Position numbers and translations under genes: made by a program. This document shows, one piece after another, positions 39,301-51,225 of a stretch of DNA of 64,000 nt (position 1 is its first letter; the number at the start of each line of letters is the position of its first letter). Source of the DNA: Physella acuta (taxonomy: Eukaryota > Mollusca > Gastropoda > Physidae); assembly GCF_028476545.1 (NCBI RefSeq), contig NW_026731953.1, positions 149,501 through 213,500 of the forward strand, written 5' to 3'. A model generated the notes under the pieces. That model worked only from the letters and a program-made list of their open reading frames with translations. It made no database searches and was not told the DNA's origin.

Positions 39301-40470
39301 ATCTACAAAAACTCAACCAACTTTGCCAACGATAGCCACTAATTTAAAGTAATTATGTAACACAAGCCCCATTTATACCGACACAAAAGCTAATTAAATC
39401 TCGTCCATTGATAGATGTCGCACGCCGCAGCCATTATGAGCTGAAACTGTTCCTCCTTACATGAACACTGAAAATATCACTGGCTAAATTAATTTCTCAA
39501 TTCATTTTAGCTTCAGCGGGTGTTCCCAATGATTGCGAAACTAGAAAACTGAGTTGCTCTTGCGACATCATAGCCATGTAATTAGAAGTTCACATTTTTT
39601 ATAACAAAGTTGTGTGATATAATTTAGGATATATAACACTCAGCAGATCGTTTGACTGCTGATCGATTTCATCAGTCAGTTTGCCTTTCCTTCCTTCTAT
39701 CGTACACTAGTCTTTAGAAATCGAGATATGAAACACAATGATGGCAGCCGATACACTTCAAACACTGCACTCATTTTGTTTCATATCTCGATTTCTACTT
39801 TCTCCTTGTTTATAAAGTAAGACTATTAATACGGTTTTCAAAATTAAATGCTATACAAAAGAGTACAAGTCTATCTATAGCGATATAAAACAGATAGCCC
39901 ATCATCTGATCGTGTTTGCTAAATAATGTTGGAGTCAGAGTTTTGCCAGACACATCAATCTACCAGAAAGACATTGATACACACCCATTTCCTTTGTTCT
40001 AAATGTTGGTGGAACATATCTAACAATCATCATACACGGACAGTGGTCAGAATAAATGTCATGTTATACGGACAGTGGTCAGATTAAATGTCATGTTCAC
40101 TGACACAAGGATATGTCAGCCTCGTTAGGACATTGTAAACCGTGGAAAATTGTAATTAGTCATGGATTTTAATTAGTCTTTGATTGTAATTAGTCATTGA
40201 CTATCCGCGTGAGATGGATGGGCAATATCATGACCTCATTTATAAAGACATAGTAGAAGTAAACAAACTAATGAAAATCATGTTTGGCTTTCAATGGTAG
40301 TCTGTAATTAAAAATTAAAAAGTTTATGCGATCTTCTCAAAAGGATATTATTTATTTGAACAAAAAATGCTAATTCAGCTGGTTTGGGGTAGTTACAGTT
40401 TGTTGTTGATGGAAGTATAACAACATCTGGCATCAAATAACTAATGGGCCATCTGGCGAAGGTCACTGTA
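39301..40470. other. Gene-free stretch with a possible conserved island at 39360-39480
   Basis: The island has complex, balanced sequence with GCTAATTAAAT, CCATTTATA and CATTATGAGC words. An inverted pair, GAAATCGAGATATGAAACA (39717) and TGTTTCATATCTCGATTTC (39778), could form a stem of about 20 bp around a 40-base loop. Confidence 0.4.
39716..39796. repeat. Perfect inverted repeat (possible hairpin)
   Basis: The two arms are reverse complements over about 20 bases, separated by about 42 bases. It could be a small structured transcript or the core of a decayed foldback element; no miRNA-like features can be proven here. Confidence 0.6.
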
Positions 40471-40474
40471 ATTC

Positions 40475-40647
40475 CAGAGGCGTAACGACCCCTACCTGCG
40501 ACTGGGGACAAACTTTCAGTTTGGCGCCCCCCCCCTATATATTTTTTATATTTTTAATAAAATAGCAGCTAAAATGAGTTTATTTTGGCGCCCCGAGGGT
40601 TGGCGTCCGGGGGCATATGTACCCCCCCCCTCGTCGCTACGCCTCTG
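40475..40647 (+). mobile_element. hAT-type MITE, family 2
   Basis: Starts CAGAGGCGTAACGACC and ends GTCGCTACGCCTCTG, a near-perfect inverted pair. Flanks TGTAATTC (40467-40474) and CGTAATTC (40648-40655) are an 8-bp target duplication with one mismatch. Non-coding. The 30-bp minisatellite starts right after the target duplication. Confidence 0.87.
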
Positions 40648-40660
40648 CGTAATTCTGCAC

Positions 40661-40950
40661 GTATGCAGATAATTTAACACATAGACCAAGGTATGTAGAT
40701 AGTTTAACACATAGACCAAGATATGCAGATAATTTAACACATAGACCAAGATATGCAGATAATTTAACACATAGACCAAGATATGCAGATAATTTAACAC
40801 ATAGACCAAGATATGCAGATAATTTAACACATAGACCAAGATATTCAGATAATTTAACACATAGACTAAGATATGCAGATAATTTAACACATAGACCAAG
40901 GTATGTTGATAATTTAACACATAGACCAAGGTATGTAGATAATTTAAAAC
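40661..40950. repeat. 30-bp minisatellite, about ten copies
   Basis: The unit contains AATTTAACACATAGACCAAG and ATATGCAGAT. Minus-strand frames over it (YVLNYLHILV pattern) are artefacts of a period divisible by 3. Confidence 0.95.
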
Positions 40951-41237
40951 GTAGTTCAAGTTCCATTAATGATGTGACATGATCTACGCCTTTCATCACG
41001 ATTTTAAATTAGATCTCACACCAGTGTGTTTTGTTTGTATGTGTAAGTACACGAATATAAGTTTTAATGTAATTTTTAACTAGATCTAACGGACATTTGC
41101 ACAGTACAGTTGTGAGATACATTTTAGCGAACAGCGCACTAGATGATATTACATAACTTTCTTTTAAAAAAAACATATTTAAGCTGGTATTCAAAGTGTA
41201 TTCACTTATTTTCCCACTTTCCCTTTAAACCCTTAGT
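40951..41237. other. Gene-free stretch
   Basis: AT-rich; no feature seen. Confidence 0.4.
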
Positions 41238-41563
41238 CCTGTAACTCAACAATTTCCCCGTTAATCCTTAAGTCCTTTAACTTAACACATTCCCGTTAAA
41301 CCGTAACTCCCGTGACTTAACACTTTACTCGTTAAACCGTTAGTCCCGTGACTTAACACATTCCCGTTAAACCGTAACTCCCGTGACTTAATATATTACC
41401 GTTAAACTGTCAGTCCTGTGACTTAAAACATTCCCGTTAAACCTTTAGTTATGTGACTTAACACTTTACCCGTTAAACCTTTAGTCATATGACTTAACAC
41501 TTTACTCGTTAAACCGTTAGTCCTGTGACTTAACCCTTTACCCGTTAAACCGTTAACCCAGTA
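41238..41563. repeat. Diverged 35-36-bp minisatellite, about nine copies
   Basis: CCCGTTAAACCGTTAGTCC and GTGACTTAACACTTTA words alternate. Copies vary in length and sequence, so it is older than the neighbouring arrays. Confidence 0.88.
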
Positions 41564-41621
41564 CCATTTAGTTTGACATAACCTAATGAGTCCGAACGAT
41601 TTCTCCTTTCTGGCTTGTGAC

Positions 41622-44390
41622 CAGTGTTCCCTCTAAGCTGCGCGGCTGCGCGGCCGCGCAGTACTTTCAAATGTGCCGCGCAGACATTTTCTGATGCCGC
41701 GCACAGATTATCAGAACGTCGGGCAAGCCAAATGCACAAAAAAAAATTGTAGCCAGTGGCTTGAATGAAGCGACATTTTAGTACCTGTTTTTTAAACGAA
41801 CAGTCTTTGTGTTTTGGGACATAAACCACAGGTATCATTGACTGGGGGGATGGGGTGACCTCGGTTGTCATACCACAGGTCCAGTTAATGACAACTCTAA
41901 ACTGAGCGGGGCGGGTTCCGATCTAATGTCTGGGTGACACTCCCTCTGCTTGATTTAATGGTTTACCCCAAAACTGACCCTAGCTGACACCTAATACCTG
42001 AAAGGGATTACGGCTTGTAGCTGACCATGGAAGGTTTTATTTTCTATTGCCACCGCCCTCCCCCATCTCCCAACTCCACCCACCTCCTTGATACTTTCAC
42101 GATTTACCCAAGTCAGATGCAAATTCTACTATTCTAACGGTGGATGTGTTTTTTTTTCGCTCTGTTTGGTTTAATGATTTATATACTGTATATCCAATTC
42201 TTGGGATTATTACGTGCACCTGGATCAAACTGTTTCAGTATTCACAGACTGGTTTAATAAATAAGGAATAAAAGTTTACTACTCTGTGCTATTTGAACAT
42301 GTTGAAAAGAAAAATGTGTGTAACAAGCGGTAAAACAATGCAGCAAAAAAAAAAAAGACCGAGAGATTCGTTTAAACTGGAATGGCTCAAAGTTAAAGTG
42401 AGAACCGAAACGCCATATTCTAAGAATGTTTCAGTTGAATTAGAAAGCACCTGAAGTGTAAGTTCTGTGCTGCTAGTACTTGAAACTAACACTGAGCGAG
42501 AAGAACGAGTTGAACAAAATGAGCGCCAGCGGTCAAACAAGGATCAAATTCTAATCCTAATGGATAATGTTCTTCTCGCCATTAGGATACACGCCTCTAT
42601 GCTGTCGGTACAACTGATTCATAACCACATGGTGAAGTATGTTTCTATACCGGACAGTTGGCGAAGTAAGATTTACGCCTTTGAGTTTGTTGAAGCAATC
42701 AACGAGGTGGTTGTAAAGAACACACTGACAGAACTTCGAGTAGCATCGTTCCACAAGCTTATAGTTGATGAAAGTACTGCATCACAGTATATAAAATGCT
42801 AATCCTTTATTTTAAATTTCGTTCAGTCAATTCTTTATGCTACAAAACCGTTTTTGGTGGAATAATTCAGCTTACCGCATGTGATGCCTCAGCTCTGGAG
42901 GCAGCTATAAAACAGTACTACACTGAACATCAAGTTGAAATGAACCGCATGGTAATGATAACATCAGACGGGGCATCGGCTATGTTAGGCCGTAGGAAGG
43001 GATTAGCTGCTTTTCTGAAGGCTAAGGTCCCCCATCTTGTTGAACAGCACTGAGTTCGATCTTTAGTTAAAAAGGGCGCACTTGAAGAATTGGCCAAGGT
43101 GCATGATATGGATATAATTTCTTTTCGACCAATTTATGAAGTTCGTTGGTTGTCACGTCACTTTGCTGTCAGTGCTTTTGTTAGAAATATTGATGCTTTA
43201 GCTGCTTACTGTGAAGAACAAGTCCAAGACTGCAATGATCCTGTTTGTTGTTATGTGTTGAAATCATTAAAAGATCACCTGTATCAAATTGCGCTTTATG
43301 CCGTTAATGATGTATTAGCTAAACTATCAATGTTGTTGCAGCGAAATAAATTATCATCTATCGAAGCACATCAATTTTGCATTTCTAAAATACGCAAATT
43401 AGAAGCACAATTCCTGAGTGAAGATGTTTATTGGAATGATAAAGCCAAGAAAATTTTGAATGAAAACGTAGGAATCGACACAAGACAAATCACACATTTA
43501 AATGTAAGGTTTCCAGGAGATGAACTGCAGTTTTCGTCAGCTTTTGATCATACTGGTTTAAAAAAAGTGTGCATTTGAGTTTGACGTCAAAGAGATCAAA
43601 GAACTGTGCATAAAGTACAAAGACGTGTTACAAACAACAAATGAAGAGTCAATTATCACGCAATACAATAACTTCAAATTTCAGATCAGTGAAAAACTCA
43701 AATCAGGTTCAGTAAATTCACTAACTGAAATCGCAGGAGTTGCTTTAAATGATGAACAATTTAGCTCATTGGCAAAGTTAATTGACATAATGCTTTACAT
43801 TTCAAGCATCCAGCGCTGATTGCGAGCGAGGTTTTATTCTTATGAACAGCATTAAAATACAAGCACGAAATAGACTTGAAGCCACACATTTGGAGAATCG
43901 AATGCGAATTAAATTATATCTAAATGCTGGAGAGGATGTGGATTTAAACAAAGCATATAAGGTATGCAAGCAAGGCAAGGTTAGACGCGAGAAATTGCAA
44001 TAAATGCCCCTGAAAGGTTAGCTAATTTTGTTTTCAAGTCAGCTCTTTAAACTGTTGTATTTGTATTACCGTTATGGTATTAACAGTATTAACATTATAA
44101 TTGCATTACATTAACATAGTAAGTCGACCATATAACCTGTTGTCTAAGTATAACTCTAAAAGTTTCTGTTGTGAATTTTATTTTATTTAGATGGGATTCG
44201 TATTTTCTTTTAATTGCATACGTTTCATTAGTCCTACACATTATACTATTAATTTATCAAAATGCATGCCTTCATTACTCTGCTTAATTGCAAGCCTAAA
44301 CATACATATAAACTTGCCCAAGTCATTTTTAGCACCGCGCACAAAAAATATTTTTTGCACACACACTCTTGGTCCTTAGAGGGAACATTG
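41622..44390 (+). mobile_element. hAT DNA transposon, ends intact, gene decayed (2769 bp)
   Basis: The left end CAGTGTTCCCTCTAAG (41622-41637) and the right end, whose complement is CAATGTTCCCTCTAAG (44375-44390), match at 15 of 16 bases. A perfect 8-bp target duplication, CTTGTGAC, flanks it (41614-41621 and 44391-44398). The subterminal GCGC-rich sequence (GCGCGGCTGCGCGGCCGCG) is palindromic. A single broken transposase gene lies inside. Length, ends, duplication and protein all fit the hAT superfamily, in the BED-finger, ZBED/ZMYM-like branch. Confidence 0.93.
42299..44003 (+). pseudogene. hAT transposase with BED-type zinc finger, broken
   Basis: The N-terminal part starts at the ATG at 42299, has a Lys-rich start and DSFKLEWLKV, then the finger cysteines CKFC at 42457-42468, as in BED domains. 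The catalytic region follows: LIVDEST near 42760-42780, MLILYFKFRSVNS, MVMITSDGASAMLGRRKG (42951-43004), VPHLVEQH at 43030-43050, and RWLSRHF (43144-43164). The helical middle continues to about 43800. The dimerisation tail ADCERGF, then RNRLEATHLENRMRIK, runs from 43815 and the frame ends naturally at 44003. About 570 residues, near the usual size for this group. Breaks seen: a frameshift near 42452, another near 42785, an in-frame stop at 43051-43053 where Cys of the HC motif is expected, a frameshift near 43570 and one near 43810. It resembles host-domesticated KIAA1586/ZMYM6-like proteins, but the breaks and intact ends show a dead transposon. Confidence 0.9.
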
Positions 44391-44398
44391 CTTGTGAC

Positions 44399-45700
44399 GC
44401 GACAAAAGCGGGCAGACGGCGTACATCGAGAGCTTTAAGCTAAGCTGCACTCACTTTTACGTTAATGATTAATTAAGCACCGGACCATCTTTCAGGCTTA
44501 AAGCAACATTGCTGAAAGGTCACTGGCTTCATGCATTATAAACACGATGACGTATGTGTAGGTATGAAAAGATGACTTGGTCGCAGCCATCAAAATAGGA
44601 ATAGAAATGTCCAAAAAAAATACGCATAAAAAACAACCTCGGTAAAAAAACCAACTAAAAACCAATTTGCTGAAACAAATTTCAACCCTTTCCCCACCCT
44701 TCTCCATAAAATAAAACGGTCAGTGGTTACTAGACTTGTACTTTGAAAGGGGCAGTAACTGACTTTTTACGTTGCTTATTGCGGCGACTCTATCCCACAA
44801 GGGAAGCCACTGGCCGAGAATAGCTTAAAACCTGTGACAGGGTGAGATAATCGTGTGTTGTGTTTGAGTTAACTCCTCTTTGATTTTTTGACGATGAAAT
44901 TTTAAACGTTCCTGCGGTCTCTCCAGAAAGCTTAGGGGTGGGGAGGTGGGGGGGGGGGGGATTTTCATTGTAAAGAAGAGCAATAAGTCAGGAGGGTGGT
45001 TGGAACGTGTGCCACACTACATCATATTTAATATTTTTCAATCAGTTATTGTACAAAAATCACTGCTGTAGTACAAAACCACTATCAAAAGCTTAAGAAC
45101 AAACAACATTTTTTATTTATTTTGGTCGTACTTAGGGTCCCCTAAACAGCCTGCCACCCCACCCCCTTCCCCTTATGGCATAGCGGCGTCTGCTTTAGTG
45201 TAAGTTTTTATAATTTTTTGTTGAAGGCTTGAAGGACACTTTGAGTATAATTTATTGTCGTGCTCTTGTTGTTGGATATTTCTTAAATACTTGTTGTTGT
45301 GAGATACAGGATAACATCACAGAGACGTCAAGATACATTTTTTTTACCATCTACAAAATTCATAGAATGGAACCTCCGTTTTCAACATGTTTTTATATTG
45401 AATATCGATTTTTATATTGGTGTTTGGGTTTTTGACGATTTGATAGATGACATTTTTGTGGAAGAAATTAATTAATACATTATTTAGATATCGAGGTGCT
45501 TAAGTTTTATTTCATTAAATTAAACCGCTGTTTCTATAATTAAAATAAATTAACATTACTGATTTCCTACCAGTCAACGTATTGGCCTCCCAACACAATG
45601 TACAACAGAATATTTTTTTACGCCTAGGTTTGTCTGTTACCCAGCAGACAGTGAGCAGACGGTATGAAACATTCAATTAAGTTCATTAAGTCCAGGTGTG
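44399..45700. other. Gene-free stretch
   Basis: No credible coding frame. G-run at 44948-44961. The DNA just right of the hAT element (GACGCGACAAAAGCGGGCAG) is the original target region. Confidence 0.45.
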
Positions 45701-45706
45701 GTCAGT

Positions 45707-45940
45707 CTATACCCCAACATGATTACACTTTAGTCTCATCAGGTCATGAAGTTTCTCGAACATTTCTATTAGATTTGTGCGGGCCTGTGTTCGGATCCCA
45801 CTGAGACAGGCGTCTCCCGACCTGCTGGATGTGTTTTCTATGAGTTTGTTAAAGGCCGACTGATGAGGGGGAAATGAGGCCCTCGTCTCTCTATCGGGGA
45901 GGATGAATGACTCGTTGAAAGAGGCGGGTCCCCGGCTCAA
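45707..45940 (-). other. Unassigned GC-richer minus frame, possible conserved sequence
   Basis: A 77-codon minus-strand frame in DNA that is richer and more complex than its neighbours. I see no signal peptide, domain motif or splice signal that decides its status. It may be a piece of an exon, a conserved non-coding island, or chance. It lies about 200 bp from the promoter-like island at 46144-46290. Confidence 0.2.
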
Positions 45941-46143
45941 GCGGGATCACTCTAATGTCGCCGGCCGGCGTGTCGAGAGTTAGCCACAAATCACCCCTGT
46001 CTGATCACACATTTTACCCACAATTCCCCCAAGATGCCAAAGCTTCTAGAATACTCTACCTTTAAAAAAAAATTAAATAAAAAAAAAAACCCAGCGCATC
46101 TTGATCTTTAAGCCAGGGAGTGGGGTGAGGAGGGGGCGTGTCG

Positions 46144-46290
46144 CTATTTGATTTGTCGCCCTCGTAGAGCGCCACAGAGAGCCACAGAGAGCCGGGGCCG
46201 CGGCAACGAGCTGTTGGAGCGAGGCGGGGACAATATCCCACAGGCCGCCATATTACCCGGATCATCAAACCCTTTCACGCATGCGCGAAA
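46144..46290 (-). promoter_or_regulatory. TATA-less promoter-like CpG island (NRF-1 and YY1), with a 35-codon frame
   Basis: On the minus strand, an NRF-1-type palindrome (CGCATGCGC, 46278-46286) is followed about 30 bp later by AATATGGCGGCC, a YY1 start-site word (46244-46253). The YY1 ATG at 46251 opens a 35-codon frame to the TAG at 46144, with no donor site found. NRF-1 plus YY1 at the start codon is typical of housekeeping and mitochondrial-protein genes. No further exon could be attached, so either the gene continues by splicing I cannot see or this is only a promoter-like island. Confidence 0.38.
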
Positions 46291-47035
46291 GCAAGTGATA
46301 AGATTAAGGGTACAATTTCCGCTTTGAGATGGTCTATGAAGGATTCCATCTCATTTCTTCGCTTTTCATACTCAAAAAACGTTGCATTAAGTTTTGAGTT
46401 AATGGATGATCATCGGAAACAGTGTCTACGTACATTATCCTGATCCTATGTACATTATCCTAATCCTAACAGAAAACATCAGGATATACTCTCGACACTC
46501 TCTAAAATAAAAATACGACAGCATACATTAACCACAATTTTATATACCTCAGAATCGGGGTGCCATGTAGGAAGATAAATGGCGAGATAAAAAACCACCA
46601 AATCTTCTCCATCATTGAGGTTAATTACAAGTATTTCTCTTAATGCTGATGTATTATATCATCCCTTGCTAGAAAATGGGGCGCATGTTTAATGACGTAA
46701 CGTTTAGAAAATTCCACCAATTGACCTAGTATAGCAGTAGCTTAGAAAATCTTTTCCTAAAGCGTTACTTCCGAAATGATAATTTGCAGAATTGTGTGTG
46801 TTTCAGCTTTAAGAATTATCTATTTTTTTGTCGATAATTGTGGTTTCAACGTTTACAGTGATTAATTGTTTCAACACGGGTTTTATCCTGCAAACAGCTG
46901 TTGGCCCACACAATGAAGACACAATAACGACACAATGACGACACAGATGAACAATTACAAAATAAATTAAGACACATCAAAAGTAAGACTAATGATGCAC
47001 CTCTTCAAAAGCCAGAAATAATTAAATTGCCACTG
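46291..47035. other. Gene-free stretch
   Basis: AT-rich. A duplicated phrase, ATGTACATTATCCTNATCCTA, lies at 46428-46470. No gene. Confidence 0.45.
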
Positions 47036-47130
47036 AATTCACATATGCCGAGGTCACAGAAACAGGTGAACTCTACTTCGCCTGCCATATGGGACGTTCG
47101 AAAAGGGAACTTTACTTGTACTGAATGTAC
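47036..47130 (+). mobile_element. SINE 3' fragment
   Basis: Contains ATGCCGAGGTCACAGAAAC, GAACTCTACTTCGCCTGCC and AAAAGGGAACTTTACTTG. It parallels the tail of the SINE at 38633-38760 and the body of the one at 37241-37475. The tRNA-like head is absent. Confidence 0.62.
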
Positions 47131-47193
47131 AGGTATTAAACACAAATAAGTCAAATACATTACATACAGTATGAAATACTGTATATTTTTGTC

Positions 47194-47316
47194 ACATTAC
47201 ATTACATTACATTACATTACGTTACGTTACATTACATTACATTACATTACATTACATTACATTACATTACATTACATTACATTACATTACATTACATTAC
47301 ATTACATTACATTACA
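47194..47316. repeat. (ATTAC)n pentanucleotide microsatellite
   Basis: About 24 copies of ATTAC, with two GTTAC variants near the left. Confidence 0.97.
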
Positions 47317-48200
47317 AATTTATTAAGAACTAGGATGGAGTTTAATTTAATCGAATCATTTAGCTAAACATACGGGATAGCCAATGCGTTTTAGAAATTT
47401 TTCCAAAAATATTTTCTAGTATAATGAATTTAGGTTTTAATTATCATTAATAAGATTAATTAGATGGTCTAGCTTGGAGAAAATAATTAGACAATAGTTA
47501 AACCGATTAATTAAGTTAGATAATTTTTAACAATGGAAAAGAGAAACAATCGCGGAATTTTTAAAGTAAAATTTCTTCGGTCATTTCCCTTGGAAAGTGT
47601 TTGCCGATGTATTGAATGAATGAGGGGTTGGGGACAGTTAATCAATTAGTCAATGAAACAATTAGTCAAAAAGTCAATCGATCAGTTCATCAAAGTGTAA
47701 ATCAATAGTCAATAAGTCAACTAAATAGTCAAACATTCAATCAAAGAGTAAATGAAGCAGTCAATCAAAGAGTCAATCAAAGAGTTAATAAACCATTCAT
47801 ACCGTTCATTAATCAGTAAGTTATTGATTGGTTGTGAGTAAAGTTTTGTTTCCATGTTTAGCTTCCTTAAACCTATTAGTTCAATAAAATCTATTAGCAA
47901 AATACTTCGACAGGGACGGGGAAAGGATATCGAAGAGAGCCCTGATTGGCATACATCGATTTGATTGACATACATCGATCTGATTGACGTACATCGATAG
48001 CAGGATTTGAAAAGGAAACCTTCTCGCTGTTTGTGTAAGTGCCAAGAAATTATTTTCGTTTAAAATGTCTAACAATTAATAATGATGATATTTATAACGC
48101 TTTTTTTTTGTACCGTTTACTTTTATTCGCAGGGCTGAAATCGAGCTAAAAATAAAGTGCATAATGAAGTTTACACTTTTGTATCAACGAAAGTTTTGAT
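47317..48200. other. Gene-free stretch with decayed AGTCAATCAA repeat
   Basis: Imperfect AGTCAATCAAAGAG words fill 47640-47820. A threefold GATTGACATACATCGAT phrase (about 19-21 bp) lies at 47945-47998. Confidence 0.55.
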
Positions 48201-48204
48201 TTTT

Positions 48205-48355
48205 TTTGTGATGTGTTGGTTTTGGTGTTATGTGTCTGCTGTGTTGTATTTACTAGTTGTTTGTTTTCTTAATTTTGACATAGTTTGTTGTGTTTTATTT
48301 GTGTGTGGTTTTTGTTGTGTTTTATTTGTGTGTGGTTTTTTGGTGTGTTATGGTG
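48205..48355. repeat. GT/T-rich low-complexity tract
   Basis: TTTTATTTGTGTGTGGTTTTT occurs twice in a T- and G-rich strand. The 70-codon hydrophobic plus frame here reflects composition. Confidence 0.7.
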
Positions 48356-48498
48356 AGCACTTTACGTGATTTTAAAATATAAATTATCATTAGCGATTAT
48401 TGTGTATATTGAATTTCTTTCTGAATTAATTCATTATACATAAAGATTCTTACCTTTGTATGATATTGTGTCTTAACCAACCATTTATGACCATTAGG

Positions 48499-48608
48499 TC
48501 TGAATGAATATATTGTGGTGCAATATTAATTTAGCAATGGTTCAAACCTTATGATAAGGTCTGAATGAATATATTGTGGTGCAGTATTAAGTTAGCAATG
48601 GTTTAAAC
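48499..48608. repeat. Tandem duplication, about 60-bp unit
   Basis: GGTCTGAATGAATATATTG starts at 48499 and again at 48560, each running to AGCAATGGTT.AAACC. The second copy is interrupted by the element at 48609; the first copy keeps the uninterrupted site. Confidence 0.85.
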
Positions 48609-48678
48609 CAGAGGCGTCTCGTGGTGGGGTGCGGGGACGCGGACTGCACCGGGTGACACCCGACCTAGCGACGCCACG
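48609..48678. mobile_element. Short palindromic hAT-like remnant
   Basis: CAGAGGCGTCTCGTGG at the left and CCTAGCGACGCCACG at the right are inverted relatives. GTTTAAAC and GTTTCAAA at the flanks look like a decayed 8-bp duplication. About 70 bp in all, GC-rich, non-coding. Confidence 0.5.
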
Positions 48679-48689
48679 GTTTCAAACCT

Positions 48690-49870
48690 TTTGCTCAAAT
48701 ATTTTTTTACAAGCTTTTATTTAGTTCGCAACGTCTGTTTGTTGGTTTGTGGCAAATCTTGTCACTCAATTTTGACCCACTTCTAATGCAGCGATTTTGT
48801 TCAAGCTTCTCGCATACGCTCCACTTCGATGACAATACAAGTCTATTTTTATTTTTATTAGATGTTTAATTTGTCATTAAAAATTAATCAGCGGTTTCAA
48901 AACTAACTGGAGATAACAAAATTAAAAGCTAGCGATCACTCGATAGATTCCAATATTCCATAACAGACGGGGAGATAACTAGCTAGGCACGATCACTCTA
49001 TCAGTCTGCTGTTAGTGGTTTAAAGCAAATATTTTCAGTTGCAGCATTGGTAGTGTCGAATTCATAAATTATGAATTACTAAAAAGTAAAATATACAAAA
49101 TAAAACAAATAGATCTCTTACATATTTTAGAAACGAAAGCTTTTATGAAAGAAAGCAAATTAGTTTTATGATCTTACTTTCAGTGCATTTAAAAGCTTAC
49201 TATTAGAAAGATTTTTATATTTGTTTTGTTTCTCTTTATATTTCTTTCTCCTTTTTCAGATTTCGAATGTTGAAAGGCTATAGCCGTGAGAAAAGGAACA
49301 AATAAGCAATAAGCTGGATAGAGTTGTAAATCTACGTCACGTTGCCACCTCGCAATGTCTGGTTGTTACCTTGAGTAATCCTTGCAGTAAATTAAACTCT
49401 TCAAGATTATTGGCTGCCTAAGGGTCTATTCGCGTTTATCTAGCTTCTATTTATAGATTATAATTCTATTTTTAACACCTCAGTCAACGGAAATTCAGTC
49501 GGTGTATACTAAATTAGTACTTGGATGATTAATTGTGTTTGACGGTAAATGTTTGTTTTATAGATAATTAGTTCATTAAAAGAAGATTTTTGCTTTCCTA
49601 TCTTGAGAATTTAAATTATTTTCCGTCATTCTAAATGAAGAACCGGAAGTATTATTTAATCACTTGCGATTGGTCAGATGTTTAGGTCCTGTCCATAACA
49701 CGTCGTACACGTATATGTCGTTTTGTACAAATATTTTTGTACACTCCACTGTCGTATTAACTTCACTGAACATGATTTTTATCTTGACCGAGTGAAATAT
49801 TGTATGATTATTTACAATTAATTATTCGACTGAAAATATGTTACTTGGGTATATCAGGAGATTTTACGTT
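48690..49870. other. Gene-free AT-rich stretch
   Basis: No supported frame, RNA gene or clear repeat. Confidence 0.45.
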
Positions 49871-49879
49871 ATGTACGTG

Positions 49880-50605
49880 TGTATACGTGTGTGTGTGATT
49901 ATGTGTGGGATTCTGTGTGTGGTTGCGTGTGTGATTGTGTGTGTGTGTGATTGTGTGTGTGATTGTGTGTGTGATTGTATGTGTGATTGTGTGTGATTGT
50001 GTGTGATTGTATGTGTGATTGTGTGTGATTGTATGTGTGATTGTGTGTGATTCTGTGTGTGATTATATGTGTGTGATTCTGTGTGTGGTTATGTGTGTGA
50101 TTGTGTGTGTGATTGTGTGTATTCGCATGTAGGAGTGATTGTATGTAATCGTTTGCATATGTGACTGTGTGTGAGAGAGTGTAAAAGTGAGTGTATGGAA
50201 GTGCGGGGGATTGAGTGTGTGCAAGTGAGTGTGTGTGAATAAGTGTGTGAGAGTGTGTGTTTGAGTGTTCGCGTTGGTGTATGGGTCAATATGTGGGAAT
50301 GAGTGTACATAAGAATATGTATGTGAGCGTGTTTGAAATAATATTTGTGCATTTGTGTGTGTGAGATTGTGTGTATGAGTGTGGGTGTGAGTGCGTGTGA
50401 AATTTGTGTGTGTGTGTTTGTGTGTGTGAGTGTGTGTGGTGGAGTTTGTGTGTGTAATTATGTGAGTATGTCTGTCTGTGTATTTGCGTGTGCGTGAGTG
50501 TTTGCGGGTGTTTGCGTGTGTGAGTGTATGAGTGTGTGTGAGTGTGTGCGAGTGTGTCTGTATTTGTGTGTGTGAGTGTGTGTATGTGATATTGCGTGTG
50601 TACAA
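49880..50605. repeat. Long degenerate GTGTGTGATT / GTGTGTGAGT tract
   Basis: About 725 bp of GT-rich repeat. The left half prefers TGTGTGATTG, the right half TGTGTGAGTG. The plus strand is pyrimidine/purine alternating and could adopt Z-DNA. The 180-codon minus frame (THTHTH pattern) is an artefact. Confidence 0.93.
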
Positions 50606-51225
50606 TAGCCTAAAATTTTAGACAACTTTTATTCCAGGATCATTTTGTTGATTTCATTACTTGCTAGATGACGCAATTAGGTTAATTAGTTTAATGCAAT
50701 TATTTGCTGCATTATGTTCAAGGTCAGTTTAGTGTCAACATCAAACCATTAACTGCAAAGTTGAAGGTCACTTTTGTCGATCAACATCGAATCAGTTCAA
50801 TGCACTAAAACGGCCGTTGGTTGGACTAATCAATTTATTGAACATGAGATAATTAAAGTCATTAAATTTGTCATTCGGACAACTGGATTTCTTTCTATTA
50901 TCATACACTGATTTGAACTGCCTTAAATTTGAAGACGACATCACAGTGCAGAGGAATGATTACCGATTTGATTTCAGTATTTCTAAATTTAACATATAAA
51001 ATATTTAGATATTTTATAGTGTCCTAAAGGAATAAAGAACAATTTTGAACCGTCTAAAGTAGAAACAAATTTTCACAGAGCTAAGAAAAAATGTTTAAAG
51101 TTTACTAACGTAAAGAAATAATTAATGCTCTAATGTAGAAATTGAAACTTTCTACAGCCAAACTAAACAAAGTTATTTATAATGCTATAAAAATGATAAA
51201 TATATTTAGTGTCAAAGAAACTAAT
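50606..51225. other. Gene-free AT-rich stretch
   Basis: Nothing recognised. Confidence 0.45.

Noticed and set aside
50063-50605. His/Thr-rich 180-codon minus frame
   Set aside because: Translation of a degenerate GT-repeat tract.
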